Shown here piece by piece: positions 53,657 to 61,771 of a stretch of 64,000 bases of DNA. The stretch is from positions 310,001 to 374,000 of the forward strand of contig NZ_SOEY01000028.1 of the NCBI RefSeq assembly GCF_004402535.1, given 5' to 3'. Made by a program: the position numbers and the translations under genes. The notes under the pieces were generated by a model. That model saw only the letters and a list, made by a program, of their open reading frames with translations, had not been told where the DNA came from and searched no databases. This stretch comes from Cryobacterium glaciale. Lineage in GTDB: Bacteria; Actinomycetota; Actinomycetes; Actinomycetales; Microbacteriaceae. How positions within the stretch are numbered: position 1 is the stretch's first letter; each line of letters starts with the position of its first letter.

Positions 53657-55018
53657 ATGTTGATCTCGAGATATTCCAAGCCGGAGTTCGATCCGTACGG
53701 CGACAATTCACCGACCGAAGCGGATGCCTGGTGGCCTGCGCCCACCGCGGACGCACCCTTGCAGGCGGTCCTGGCCTTGCCAGGCTCGAAATCGCTGACC
53801 AACCGGGAGCTCGTCGCATCCGCTCTGGCCAGTGGACCGTCCCTGTTGCGGTCTCCGCTGCACTCGCGCGACAGCGACCTCATGGTCGACGCGCTGCGCC
53901 AACTCGGCGCCACGATCGAGGCCGTGGCCGGCGCGGGCGCGTTCGGTGCCGATCTGCGCGTGACCCCGCCGGTCGAACTGCTCGGGTCCACCACGATCGA
54001 TTGTGGCCTGGCCGGCACCGTTATGCGGTTCCTGCCGCCGCTGGCCGCCCTCGCCCTCGGCCCGACCACGTTCGACGGTGATGCCGGTGCGCGCCGCCGC
54101 CCGATGGGTCCCATCATCGGGGCGCTGCGCGATCTCGGCGGTGACATCAACGACGACGGCAAACGCGCCCTGCCCTTCACCGTGCACGGCCGTGGGGCGG
54201 TCACCGGCGGCGCCGTGACCATCGACGCCGGCACGTCAAGCCAGTTCGTCTCCGGGCTGCTGCTGGCCGGCGCACGGTTCGAGCAGGGGCTGCACCTCAC
54301 CCACTCGGGCGAGCGACTGCCGAGCCTGCCGCACATCGAGATGACGATCGAGGTGCTGCGCGCACGCGGCGTCGTCGTCGCCACCCCGACCGTCGGCGAA
54401 TGGATCGTCGAACCCGGTGAGCTCGCCGGGCGCACGGTTGACATCGAACCCGACCTCTCGAACGCCGCGCCGTTCCTCTGCGCCGCGCTCGTAGCCGGCG
54501 GAAGCGTCACGATCACCGGCTGGCCTTCTGAAACCACCCAGGTCGGCGCCGACCTCGAGCAGCTGCTGCCGCTGTTCGGTGCCACCGTCACCCGGGTCGG
54601 CGACCGCCTCACCGTCACCGGCGGCAAGCACATTCTGGGCGTCGAGCTCGATCTCGCCACCGGCGGCGAACTCGCCTGCACTCTCGTGGCTCTGGCCGCC
54701 CTGGCCGAGACTCCCAGCACGATCACCGGCATCGGACACATTCGCCACCACGAGACCGACCGTCTCGCCGCTCTCGCCACCGAGATCAACCGACTCGGCG
54801 GCAACATCACCGAACTGGCCGACGGCCTCAAGATCGAGCCCGCTCCCCTGCACGCCGGCCAGTGGCTCAGCTACGACGACCACCGCATGGCTACGGCCGG
54901 CGCGCTGATCGGCCTCAAGGTGGCCGGTGTCGACGTGGAGAACATCGGCACGACCGCCAAGACCCTCCCCCAGTTTCCTGAACTGTGGCACGCGATGCTC
55001 ACCGAAGCGGCGCTGTAG
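53657..55018 (+). CDS. aroA: 5-enolpyruvylshikimate-3-phosphate synthase
   Basis: A 453-residue EPSP synthase joining shikimate-3-phosphate and PEP. It shows LPGSKSLTNR (Lys45, Ser46, Arg50) at the front, LAGTVMRFLPP near 118 (the glyphosate-contact segment), DAGTSSQF near 195 and YDDHRMA near 415. Divergent from sigR by 105 bases and directly followed by rsgA with no gap (TAGATG). Confidence 0.95.
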   Translation: MLISRYSKPEFDPYGDNSPTEADAWWPAPTADAPLQAVLALPGSKSLTNRELVASALASGPSLLRSPLHSRDSDLMVDALRQLGATIEAVAGAGAFGADLRVTPPVELLGSTTIDCGLAGTVMRFLPPLAALALGPTTFDGDAGARRRPMGPIIGALRDLGGDINDDGKRALPFTVHGRGAVTGGAVTIDAGTSSQFVSGLLLAGARFEQGLHLTHSGERLPSLPHIEMTIEVLRARGVVVATPTVGEWIVEPGELAGRTVDIEPDLSNAAPFLCAALVAGGSVTITGWPSETTQVGADLEQLLPLFGATVTRVGDRLTVTGGKHILGVELDLATGGELACTLVALAALAETPSTITGIGHIRHHETDRLAALATEINRLGGNITELADGLKIEPAPLHAGQWLSYDDHRMATAGALIGLKVAGVDVENIGTTAKTLPQFPELWHAMLTEAAL

Positions 55019-56161
55019 ATGCCCGTGCTGCCGCCCGCCGCAGGCCGGGACGACAGTGACCGCGGACCAGCCTCAGGCCGGCACAGCGAGGCCGGCGACC
55101 TGGCGGGCGATCCCGGCGATACCTGGTGGGCCTCCGCCGACGACGACGAACCCGAGTTTGACGAGTCGAGCGTGCGCGTGCGCCCCGGCCGCAAGGGCAG
55201 TAAACCCCGCTCCAAGACCAGGCCGAGCCATCAGGACGCCCTGACCGGGCGCATCCTCTCGGTAGACCGCGGTCGCTACACGGTCATGCTCGACGAAAAC
55301 CTGCCGACCGAGCGGCGCATCACGACGGCCAGGGCGAGCGAGCTGCGCAAGAAGGCGGTCGTCAACGGCGACCGGGTCGACATCGTCGGCGACACGACCG
55401 GTGCGGAGGGCAGCCTGGCCCGCATCGTGCGTATCGTGCCGCGGGGCACCCTGCTGAGGCGCAGCGCCGACGACACCGACGCCGTCGAGCGCGTGATCGT
55501 CGCCAATGCCGACCAGATGCTGATCGTGGTCGCGGCGGCCAACCCGGAGCCGCGCATCCGCCTGGTGGATCGTTACCTGGTCGCTGCGTATGACGCCGGC
55601 GTGAAGCCCATCCTGTGCATCACCAAAACCGACCTCGCCGACCCGGCCGCATTCCTGGCCAATTTCGCCGGCCTCGACCTGCCGGTCTTTCAGAGCGGCG
55701 AGGGCGGCATGCCGATCGAGGCGATCTCGGCGGCGCTGATCGGCCACGACACCGTCTTCGTCGGGCACTCCGGCGTCGGCAAGTCCACCCTCGTGAACGC
55801 GCTCGTACCTGGCACCAACCGGGCCATCGGCGTCGTGAACACCGTCACCGGCCGCGGACGCCACACCTCGTCGTCGACCGTGTCGCTGCGCCTGCAAACG
55901 GATGCCGGCCGCGGCTGGGTCATCGATACCCCCGGCGTGCGGTCCTTCGGCCTGGGCCACATCAACACCGACAACATCCTCAAGGCGTTCACCGACCTCG
56001 CTACGATCGCTGAGCGCTGCCCGCGCGGCTGCACCCACCTGCCGGGCTCCCCGGACTGCGCGATCATTGAGGCCGTCGAGGCGCACGAACTCGGCGACAC
56101 CGGCCGGGTGCGCCTCGACTCGCTGCAGCGCCTGCTCGCGACGTTCGCGCCCGCCCGCTGA
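55019..56161 (+). CDS. rsgA: ribosome small-subunit-dependent GTPase
   Basis: A 380-residue circularly permuted GTPase involved in late 30S ribosome maturation. It has an OB-fold region (about 85-155), then G4 (ITKTD near 202), G1 GHSGVGKST near 250, G3 DTPGVRSFG near 305, and the zinc site CPRGCTHLPGSPDC near 340. A low-complexity acidic/basic lead of about 75 residues precedes the OB fold. It begins immediately after aroA. Confidence 0.94.
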   Translation: MPVLPPAAGRDDSDRGPASGRHSEAGDLAGDPGDTWWASADDDEPEFDESSVRVRPGRKGSKPRSKTRPSHQDALTGRILSVDRGRYTVMLDENLPTERRITTARASELRKKAVVNGDRVDIVGDTTGAEGSLARIVRIVPRGTLLRRSADDTDAVERVIVANADQMLIVVAAANPEPRIRLVDRYLVAAYDAGVKPILCITKTDLADPAAFLANFAGLDLPVFQSGEGGMPIEAISAALIGHDTVFVGHSGVGKSTLVNALVPGTNRAIGVVNTVTGRGRHTSSSTVSLRLQTDAGRGWVIDTPGVRSFGLGHINTDNILKAFTDLATIAERCPRGCTHLPGSPDCAIIEAVEAHELGDTGRVRLDSLQRLLATFAPAR

Positions 56162-56168
56162 GTCGTCA

Positions 56169-56286
56169 GGTCTCGATCGCTCGTTCCTCGCGCCTCGACC
56201 AGCGAGACCGACCTCCCGCCGGCTGAAGGAGCCGGGAACCCGCTGGTTGAGGAGCGGGCACGCTGTACGCCCGCGTCTCGAAACCC
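56169..56286. repeat. GGTTTCGAGAC/CAACCAGC-type dispersed inverted repeat element
   Basis: GTCTCGAT...CCTCGACCAGCG on one side and CGCTGGTTGAGGAGCGGG...CGTCTCGAAACC on the other are inverted partners around a GCCGGCTGAAGGAGCCGG hairpin. The sequence words match a repeat I remember from intergenic regions of Microbacteriaceae genomes. It lies between rsgA and bcp and may also terminate transcription. Confidence 0.65.
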
Positions 56287-56339
56287 GACGCACGCAAATC
56301 TGAAGCGACCCCTGGCGAAGCCCCCGGTACCATGAAGGC

Positions 56340-56819
56340 ATGACGGATCCAGCGCGCCTTGCAATCGGCGATTCAGCCCCCCAGTTCACCCTGACTGACC
56401 AGGATGGGGCGTCCGTTTCGCTTAGCCGTTTCGGAGGCAGCAAGGTCGTCGTGTACTTCTACCCGGCGGCGATGACCCCCGGTTGCACAACCCAGGCCTG
56501 CGACTTTCGCGACAACCTGGGCTCCCTCAAGTCCGCCGGGTACCAGGTGCTGGGCCTGTCCAAGGACGCCCCGGCCAAGCTCAAGACGTTCCAGGAGCAC
56601 GATGCGGTGAACTTTCCGCTGCTCAGCGACACCGGCCTCGAGGTGCACCGTGCCTACGGCGCTTGGGGTGAGAAGAACCTGTACGGCAAGATTGTGACCG
56701 GCGTGCTGCGGTCGACCTTCGTACTGGACGAGGCTGGCGTCATCACGCACGCCCTCTACAATGTCAAGGCGACCGGCCATGTCGCGAGCCTGCGCAAGAA
56801 GCTCGGCCTCGACGCCTGA
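56340..56819 (+). CDS. bcp: thioredoxin-dependent peroxiredoxin BCP
   Basis: A 159-residue atypical 2-Cys peroxiredoxin reducing peroxides with thioredoxin in the cytoplasm. The peroxidatic Cys49 is in TPGCTTQACDFRD and the resolving Cys54 five residues later, the alpha2-helix resolving type. FYPAAMTPGCT replaces the more usual FYPKAMTPGCT. Confidence 0.93.
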   Translation: MTDPARLAIGDSAPQFTLTDQDGASVSLSRFGGSKVVVYFYPAAMTPGCTTQACDFRDNLGSLKSAGYQVLGLSKDAPAKLKTFQEHDAVNFPLLSDTGLEVHRAYGAWGEKNLYGKIVTGVLRSTFVLDEAGVITHALYNVKATGHVASLRKKLGLDA

Positions 56820-56863
56820 GGTTCGCCTGATCGGGCCGGCCGCACAGGGCCGCGTGACGCCGC

Positions 56864-57313
56864 TCAGTCGGTCTCGGGCTCTGGCTCGTGGCTGGTCGCG
56901 GCGACGACTTTCGGGGTGAACACCAGCACGAGCATGACGATCGACGGGGCCAGCAATGCCCAGCCGACATCGGGCCGGGCGTAGATCCCCTGAAAACAGC
57001 CGATGGCGATCATTACCTGCACGAGCTGCCAGGTAACGGCGGCGCCGCGAATCCACGGGCGCCGGCGCAATGCTCCGACGGTGATCGCGCTGACCCAGAC
57101 GGCAGCGACCACGGTGAGGGCTAACAGGGCGAGCGATGCGCCCACCGAGTTCGGGGTGGCGATGAGCAGTTCGAGCACCCACCAGGCGCTGAAGACCCAG
57201 AGGGCGAGGGCCTCCAGCGCGAGCAGCGTGATGAACACCCCCAACAGGGGGGCACGACGAAGTGCCCGGAGGTCGATCCGGGATGGGCGCCCTGCACCAG
57301 AGCCGCTGTTCAC
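56864..57313 (-). CDS. small four-helix membrane protein
   Basis: I do not recognise a named family. The 149-residue product has a basic lead ([14 protein letters not shown]), four hydrophobic helices at about 24-47, 60-82, 92-108 and 115-135, and an acidic tail HEPEPETD. Similar proteins are common next to whiB1 or bcp in actinobacteria as far as I recall, without a known role. It converges with bcp and diverges from whiB1. Confidence 0.7.
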   Translation of the reverse strand: MNSGSGAGRPSRIDLRALRRAPLLGVFITLLALEALALWVFSAWWVLELLIATPNSVGASLALLALTVVAAVWVSAITVGALRRRPWIRGAAVTWQLVQVMIAIGCFQGIYARPDVGWALLAPSIVMLVLVFTPKVVAATSHEPEPETD

Positions 57314-57382
57314 AGCGAAAAACCATACAAAACTATTGATTTGATACCTCTATTATGGGACGATATTTGAGGCCCGGTTGAC

Positions 57383-57400
57383 GCTCACAGGGACGTGAGC
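57383..57400 (+). promoter_or_regulatory. hairpin in the whiB1 upstream region
   Basis: GCTCAC and GTGAGC form a 6-bp stem with an AGGGAC loop, about 107 bases before the whiB1 start and after an AT-rich stretch (57325-57360) that probably holds the promoter. It may be an operator or a 5' leader structure. Nothing else is recognised in 57314-57506. Confidence 0.3.
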
Positions 57401-57506
57401 TGTTTCAACGCGGTTATCGCGCAGATCCCACTTTCCTGCAACCGGCTATCACCCCTGCAACTCTGGCCAATCGGCCGTGCACCCATGTAATAAAAGGAGC
57501 ATCCCT

Positions 57507-57755
57507 ATGGACTGGCGCGATAAAGCTGCCTGCCTCACCGCTGACCCGGAACTTTTCTTCCCGGTCGGTAACACTGGACCCGCTGTGGACCAAATCGAGA
57601 AGGCAAAGTCGGTGTGCGCTCGATGCAACGTCACCGAGGTGTGCCTCCAGTACGCACTCGAAACCGGACAGGACTCCGGCGTCTGGGGCGGCCTGAGTGA
57701 AGACGAGCGCCGCGCGCTCAAGCGTCGCGCCGCACGCGCCCGCCGCGCCTCCTAG
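57507..57755 (+). CDS. whiB1: WhiB-family redox transcription factor, WhiB1
   Basis: An 82-residue iron-sulfur regulator. Cys9, Cys37, Cys40 and Cys46 ligate the [4Fe-4S] cluster, GVWGG near 69 is the conserved turn, and the tail KRRAARARRA binds DNA. The cysteine positions equal those of M. tuberculosis WhiB1, a nitric-oxide-responsive essential regulator. The start at 57507 has AAAGGAG upstream; the frame from 57477 is spurious. Strong terminator follows. Confidence 0.95.
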   Translation: MDWRDKAACLTADPELFFPVGNTGPAVDQIEKAKSVCARCNVTEVCLQYALETGQDSGVWGGLSEDERRALKRRAARARRAS

Positions 57756-57777
57756 CGAGTCGGCGTAACGACAGAAC

Positions 57778-57828
57778 GCGAGCCTATGGCCATCCGGTAT
57801 CCCCGGAAGGCCCTGGGCTCGCTTTTTT
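57778..57828 (+). terminator. intrinsic terminator of whiB1
   Basis: GCGAGCC pairs with GGCTCGC, with TGGCC/GGCC extending inside, and TTTTTT follows. Confidence 0.85.
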
Positions 57829-57858
57829 GTGCCCGTGCGGAGCGGGCATCCGCTCGCC

Positions 57859-57927
57859 GGGCCCACCTTATGCAACCGGGCCCATGACCTAACCTGGGCC
57901 CACTTTCCGGGCCCGGGCCCGGTGAAA
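57859..57927 (+). repeat. GGGCCC-rich intergenic repeat, copy 4
   Basis: It starts GGGCCCACCTT, passes the GGGCCCATGACCTAACCTGG middle and ends TTTCCGGGCCCGGGCCCGG with the last arm changed to TGAAAA. It lies between the converging whiB1 and pdtaS genes and has the same orientation as copy 1, 55.5 kb away. Confidence 0.88.
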
Positions 57928-57958
57928 AAGACCCGTGCAGAAGGGGCGGCAGCGAGGG

Positions 57959-59452
57959 CTAGCCTTCCTGCATGAAGCGCAGCGGGATCTCGATGGTGAC
58001 CTCGGTGCCGCTGCCCATCATGGTGTGCCAGTCGATGGTGCCGCCGAGTTCGCCCTGAATGAGCGTGCGCACGATCTGCGTGCCGAGGCCAGAACCAACC
58101 TTGCCCTCCGGCAGGCCGGCGCCGGTATCGCGCACCATCACGGTGAGGGTCTCGTCGCTGCGCTGCGCCTCGATCGAGACCTCGCCCTCGCGCCCGGCGA
58201 GGCCGTGCTCGACCGCGTTGGTGACGAGTTCGGTCAGCACGAGCGCGAGCGGCGTCGCGTACGCGCTCGGCAGCGTTCCGAAGCTGCCGAAGGACTTCGG
58301 GTGCACGGTCGTGTTGTGAGCGGATGCGACCTCCACCGTCAGCAGCAGCACCCGTTCGAATACGGCGTCGAAGTCGACGATTTGGCTGAGCCCTTCCGAC
58401 AGGGTGTCGTGCACGACCGCGATGGCCGCGACCCGCCGCATCGCCTGGGTCAGCGCCTCGCGCGCACGGTCGGACTGGGTACGCCGTGCCTGGATGCGCA
58501 GCAGCGAAGCCACCGTCTGCAGGTTGTTCTTGACCCGGTGGTGAATCTCCCGGATGGTGGCGTCCTTGGTGATCAGCTCACGTTCCTGATGCCGGAGCTC
58601 GGTGACGTCACGCGACAGAATGATCGCGCCGACCCGTTCTCCGCGATTGCGAATGGGAATAGCACGCAGCGACACCGTCACCCCGCGCGCTTCGATGTCG
58701 GTGCGCCACGGCGCGCGCCCGGTGACCACGAGGGGCAGGGACTCGTCGACGACGGCGGTGCCGGTGAGCAGACCCGTGGTGACTTCGGCGAGCGACTCTC
58801 CCTCGAGCTCCTCAGCGAAGCCCATGCGGTTGAACGCGGAGAGCGCATTCGGGCTGGCAAAGGTGGTCAGGCCGTCGACATCGAGCCGCAGCAGGCCGTC
58901 CGATGCGCGCGGGGCGCCGCGCCGCGGCCCGGTCGGGGCACCGAGGTCGGGAAAGTCGCCGGAGGCGATCATGGCGAACAGGTCGTTCGCGCAATCATTG
59001 AAGGTGAGCTCCTGACGGCTCGGCGTGCGCGCTTCACTCAGGTTGGTGTGGCGGGTGAGCACCGCCACCGGGGCGGGCGCCACCTCGGAGCCGGTCGTGC
59101 TCAGCCGACGCAGAACCGGAATGGCGCGCACCCGGGTGGGAGTCTCCTCGTACCAGTCGGGGGCAGTGGTGTCGACGATCCTGGCGGTCTCGAAAGCTTC
59201 GGTGACCTGATTGCGCCACTCGGCCTTGACGTGCTGGCCGACGAAGTCCCGATAGAACAGGGTGGCCGCACTCGACGGGCGCGCGTGCGCGACCGCCACG
59301 AAGCTGCCGGAGGTCGTCGGAACCCACACGACGATGTCCGCGAAGGCGAGGTCGGCCAGCAGCTGGCCGTCCGCAACGAGCATGTGCAGCCAATCCACAT
59401 CTTCCGCGCTGCTGCGGCCCTGGGCAAGTACGAGATCACTGAGAGTCGACAC
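57959..59452 (-). CDS. pdtaS: sensor histidine kinase PdtaS-type (HisKA_2, GAF/PAS)
   Basis: A 497-residue soluble kinase: a GAF-like N-terminal domain (about 1-150), PAS-like domain (about 185-290, LDVDGLTTFASPNALSAFNRM), then HisKA_2 with phospho-His in REIHHRVKNNLQT near 317 and an HWE/HATPase domain (ELVTNAVEHGL near 418, DTGAGLPEG near 455). It matches the actinobacterial PdtaS kinases that signal to the RNA-binding antiterminator PdtaR. GTG start at 59452 gives the usual MSTLSDL opening. No PdtaR lies within the window. Confidence 0.9.
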   Translation of the reverse strand: MSTLSDLVLAQGRSSAEDVDWLHMLVADGQLLADLAFADIVVWVPTTSGSFVAVAHARPSSAATLFYRDFVGQHVKAEWRNQVTEAFETARIVDTTAPDWYEETPTRVRAIPVLRRLSTTGSEVAPAPVAVLTRHTNLSEARTPSRQELTFNDCANDLFAMIASGDFPDLGAPTGPRRGAPRASDGLLRLDVDGLTTFASPNALSAFNRMGFAEELEGESLAEVTTGLLTGTAVVDESLPLVVTGRAPWRTDIEARGVTVSLRAIPIRNRGERVGAIILSRDVTELRHQERELITKDATIREIHHRVKNNLQTVASLLRIQARRTQSDRAREALTQAMRRVAAIAVVHDTLSEGLSQIVDFDAVFERVLLLTVEVASAHNTTVHPKSFGSFGTLPSAYATPLALVLTELVTNAVEHGLAGREGEVSIEAQRSDETLTVMVRDTGAGLPEGKVGSGLGTQIVRTLIQGELGGTIDWHTMMGSGTEVTIEIPLRFMQEG

Positions 59453-59530
59453 CCTCACTAGCCTAGATCCCCGCACGCTCCCACCACGCCCCGTGTGGTG
59501 ATGCCACAATATTGGGTCCATGATGTGATC

Positions 59531-59995
59531 ATGCTCACTACGACGGGAACGAAGGATCGCACCTTGATCGTCATCCTCAGTATCATCGCCGCCCTCGTGC
59601 TCGTCTCCCTCGTGGTGGTCTTCACCCGGGGTGCACCGGAGACGCTCGATCCGAGCACTCCGGAAGGCGTGGTGCAGGCCTATTCCGCAGCCGTGATCGA
59701 CGGTGATGAGGCGGCCGCCGCCGCATTCCTCACCACGGACGCCTCGGTGGGCTGCGGGCCGGTCGAGCACGGTCCGACCAACAATCTCCGGGTCGTCCTG
59801 GTGTCAACGACGGTTCGCCCCACTTCGGCCGATGTCGTCGTGTCCCTGGTGACCTCGTACGACGACGGTCCGTTCGGCGCCTCCGAGTATGAGTTCGAGG
59901 GTAACTTCGACCTGGTCAGGGTCGACGGTGCCTGGCTGATCGCGACGGCCCCGTGGGAGCTTTCGATCTGCCCGAACCGGTCGATAACGAAGTGA
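59531..59995 (+). CDS. single-helix membrane-anchored protein of unknown function
   Basis: A 154-residue protein with one transmembrane helix (about 12-35, IVILSIIAALVLVSLVVVF) and an extracytoplasmic domain of about 115 residues. That domain starts PSTPEGVVQAYSAAVIDGDEAA, resembling NTF2-like folds in which a small helical opening precedes a curved sheet. Two cysteines (near 74 and 148) could pair. It is followed by the repeat membrane protein after 13 bases and so shares its transcript. Confidence 0.7.
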   Translation: MLTTTGTKDRTLIVILSIIAALVLVSLVVVFTRGAPETLDPSTPEGVVQAYSAAVIDGDEAAAAAFLTTDASVGCGPVEHGPTNNLRVVLVSTTVRPTSADVVVSLVTSYDDGPFGASEYEFEGNFDLVRVDGAWLIATAPWELSICPNRSITK

Positions 59996-60008
59996 CGGTG
60001 ACGAAATA

Positions 60009-61766
60009 ATGTCCATTCTGGTTCTCCTCATTCTCGTCGTCGTGCTGGGCGCCGGCATCACCGCCATTGTCGTGGCCGTGCGCCGATCTGCCGGCCAACC
60101 CGGCAGCACCGGGGCCCCGACGGCACGCCGGGTGGTGGTCTACATTCTGTTGTTCGCGCTGGTGACTATCGCCGCGATCGGCCTCAGCGGCCTCCTCGGG
60201 CGCCTCCTCGATACCACCACCGTCCCCGGCGGCATCGTACCGGCCACCGGCACGAACCTGGCCGGAAGCGATGTGACGCACCTAGCGCGGTCCCTCGCCT
60301 TCACCCTGATCGCCGGACCGTTCGCTGCGCTGCTCTGGTGGGTGCTCTGGCGGCGGTTGGTGGGCGCGGAGCGTGAGTCGATCGCCTGGGGGCTGTACCT
60401 CGCCGGCATGCAGATCGTTGCGCTCGTGACGGCGACGTCGGCCCTGTTGTCGACCCTGGCCGCCCTGGTGCGCGGCGACTGGCAGCCGCGCACCTTCGCG
60501 ATCGCGCTGGTCTGGGCTCTGGTCTGGGCCTGGCACCGGTGGATGTCCCGGCATCCGACCAGAAGTCCCACCCAGTTGAGGAGCGTCGCGCCGATCCTTG
60601 GCTCGATTTTCGGCTTACTGATCGGGGCCGTCGGCGCCGTGACCGCCGTGGCGTCCGTGGTGAACGCGGCGGTCGACGCCCTGCTCTCCTCGATCGCCGT
60701 CGGCGACCAGTGGTGGCGCCTGACGCTGCAGGCCGGCGTCTGGTTGCTCGGCGGCGCCCTGATCTGGTGGTGGCAGTGGATGCGGGAGCACGCCCAGCTG
60801 GTGCGCGGCGTGCTGGCCGATCTCGTGCTCGTCGTCGTGGGTATCGCCGCCTCAGCCGCCACAACGCTGGTCGGAGCGGGAACGGTGCTGTTCGTGGTGC
60901 TCCGGCTCGCTTTCGCCGGAGAAAATTCGCTCACCGATGTTCTCGATCCGCTCGGCACCGCCATGGCGGCTGCGCTCGTGGGCGCCCTGATCTGGGCCTA
61001 CCACCACGGCCTGATGCGGCGGCGCGCGGTGCTGCCTCGGCTGGCCGCCACGCTGGTCGTTTCCGGTTTCGGCCTGGTGGCCGCGGCGACCGGGCTGGGT
61101 ATCGTGGTCAACGCCCTGCTGGCCGGCCTGGCACCGGTCGTGGTCGGGTCGGACACGCGCTCCCTGCTGCTCGGCGGGCTGAGCGCTGCAATCGTCGGGG
61201 GCCCGGTCTGGTGGGCCGCCTGGAAGCCGTTGCGCCCGGTCGATCCGGTGTCCGCCCGAGTGACGGGCCGCCGGGTCTACCTCATTCTGATCTTCGGGAT
61301 CAGCGCGATCGTGGCGATCATCACCCTGCTCGTGGTCGGCTACCGGGTTTTCGAGTTCGTCCTCGACGATCTGAGTGGGCAGAGCCTCCTCGACCGGGTG
61401 CGAGCGCCGCTGGGGCTGCTCGTCGCCACCGGCCTCGCCGCCGGATACCATTTCTCGGTCTGGAAACGCGACCGGTCGGCCCTGGCCGCGGCCGGCCTGC
61501 CCGGCCGCGCCATCCACCGCGTGATCCTGGTCACGGCCGGAGACCCGACCGTGGTGCGCGACCTCATCGCGGATCTGACCGGAGCCGCCATAACCGTCTG
61601 GGAGCGCGCTCCCTTCGGTGATGATCGCGCCGCCGGCGACTCGCCCGCTGATTCCCCGCCGACGGCCGAACGCCTCAGCCGGGCTTTCGCGGGAGTGACC
61701 GCACCTCGCGTGCTCGCCGTCGTGGGTGCCGGCGGCAGCATCGACGTGACACCGCTGCGGAATTAA
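60009..61766 (+). CDS. DUF5671-type membrane protein with six repeated units
   Basis: A 585-residue membrane protein that looks built from six units of about 75-90 residues. Each has two or three hydrophobic helices ending in an aromatic-basic motif: LLWWVLWRRL, LVWAWHRWM, IWWWQWMREH, IWAYHHGLMRR, VWWAAWKPLRP and GYHFSVWKRDR. A soluble C-terminal part of about 85 residues (HRVILVTAGDPTVVRDL...) follows. I match the units to DUF5671, whose function is unknown. It is in tandem with the anchored protein at 59531 and ends 5 bases before the convergent ATPase gene. Confidence 0.72.
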   Translation: MSILVLLILVVVLGAGITAIVVAVRRSAGQPGSTGAPTARRVVVYILLFALVTIAAIGLSGLLGRLLDTTTVPGGIVPATGTNLAGSDVTHLARSLAFTLIAGPFAALLWWVLWRRLVGAERESIAWGLYLAGMQIVALVTATSALLSTLAALVRGDWQPRTFAIALVWALVWAWHRWMSRHPTRSPTQLRSVAPILGSIFGLLIGAVGAVTAVASVVNAAVDALLSSIAVGDQWWRLTLQAGVWLLGGALIWWWQWMREHAQLVRGVLADLVLVVVGIAASAATTLVGAGTVLFVVLRLAFAGENSLTDVLDPLGTAMAAALVGALIWAYHHGLMRRRAVLPRLAATLVVSGFGLVAAATGLGIVVNALLAGLAPVVVGSDTRSLLLGGLSAAIVGGPVWWAAWKPLRPVDPVSARVTGRRVYLILIFGISAIVAIITLLVVGYRVFEFVLDDLSGQSLLDRVRAPLGLLVATGLAAGYHFSVWKRDRSALAAAGLPGRAIHRVILVTAGDPTVVRDLIADLTGAAITVWERAPFGDDRAAGDSPADSPPTAERLSRAFAGVTAPRVLAVVGAGGSIDVTPLRN

Positions 61767-61771
61767 CCAGA

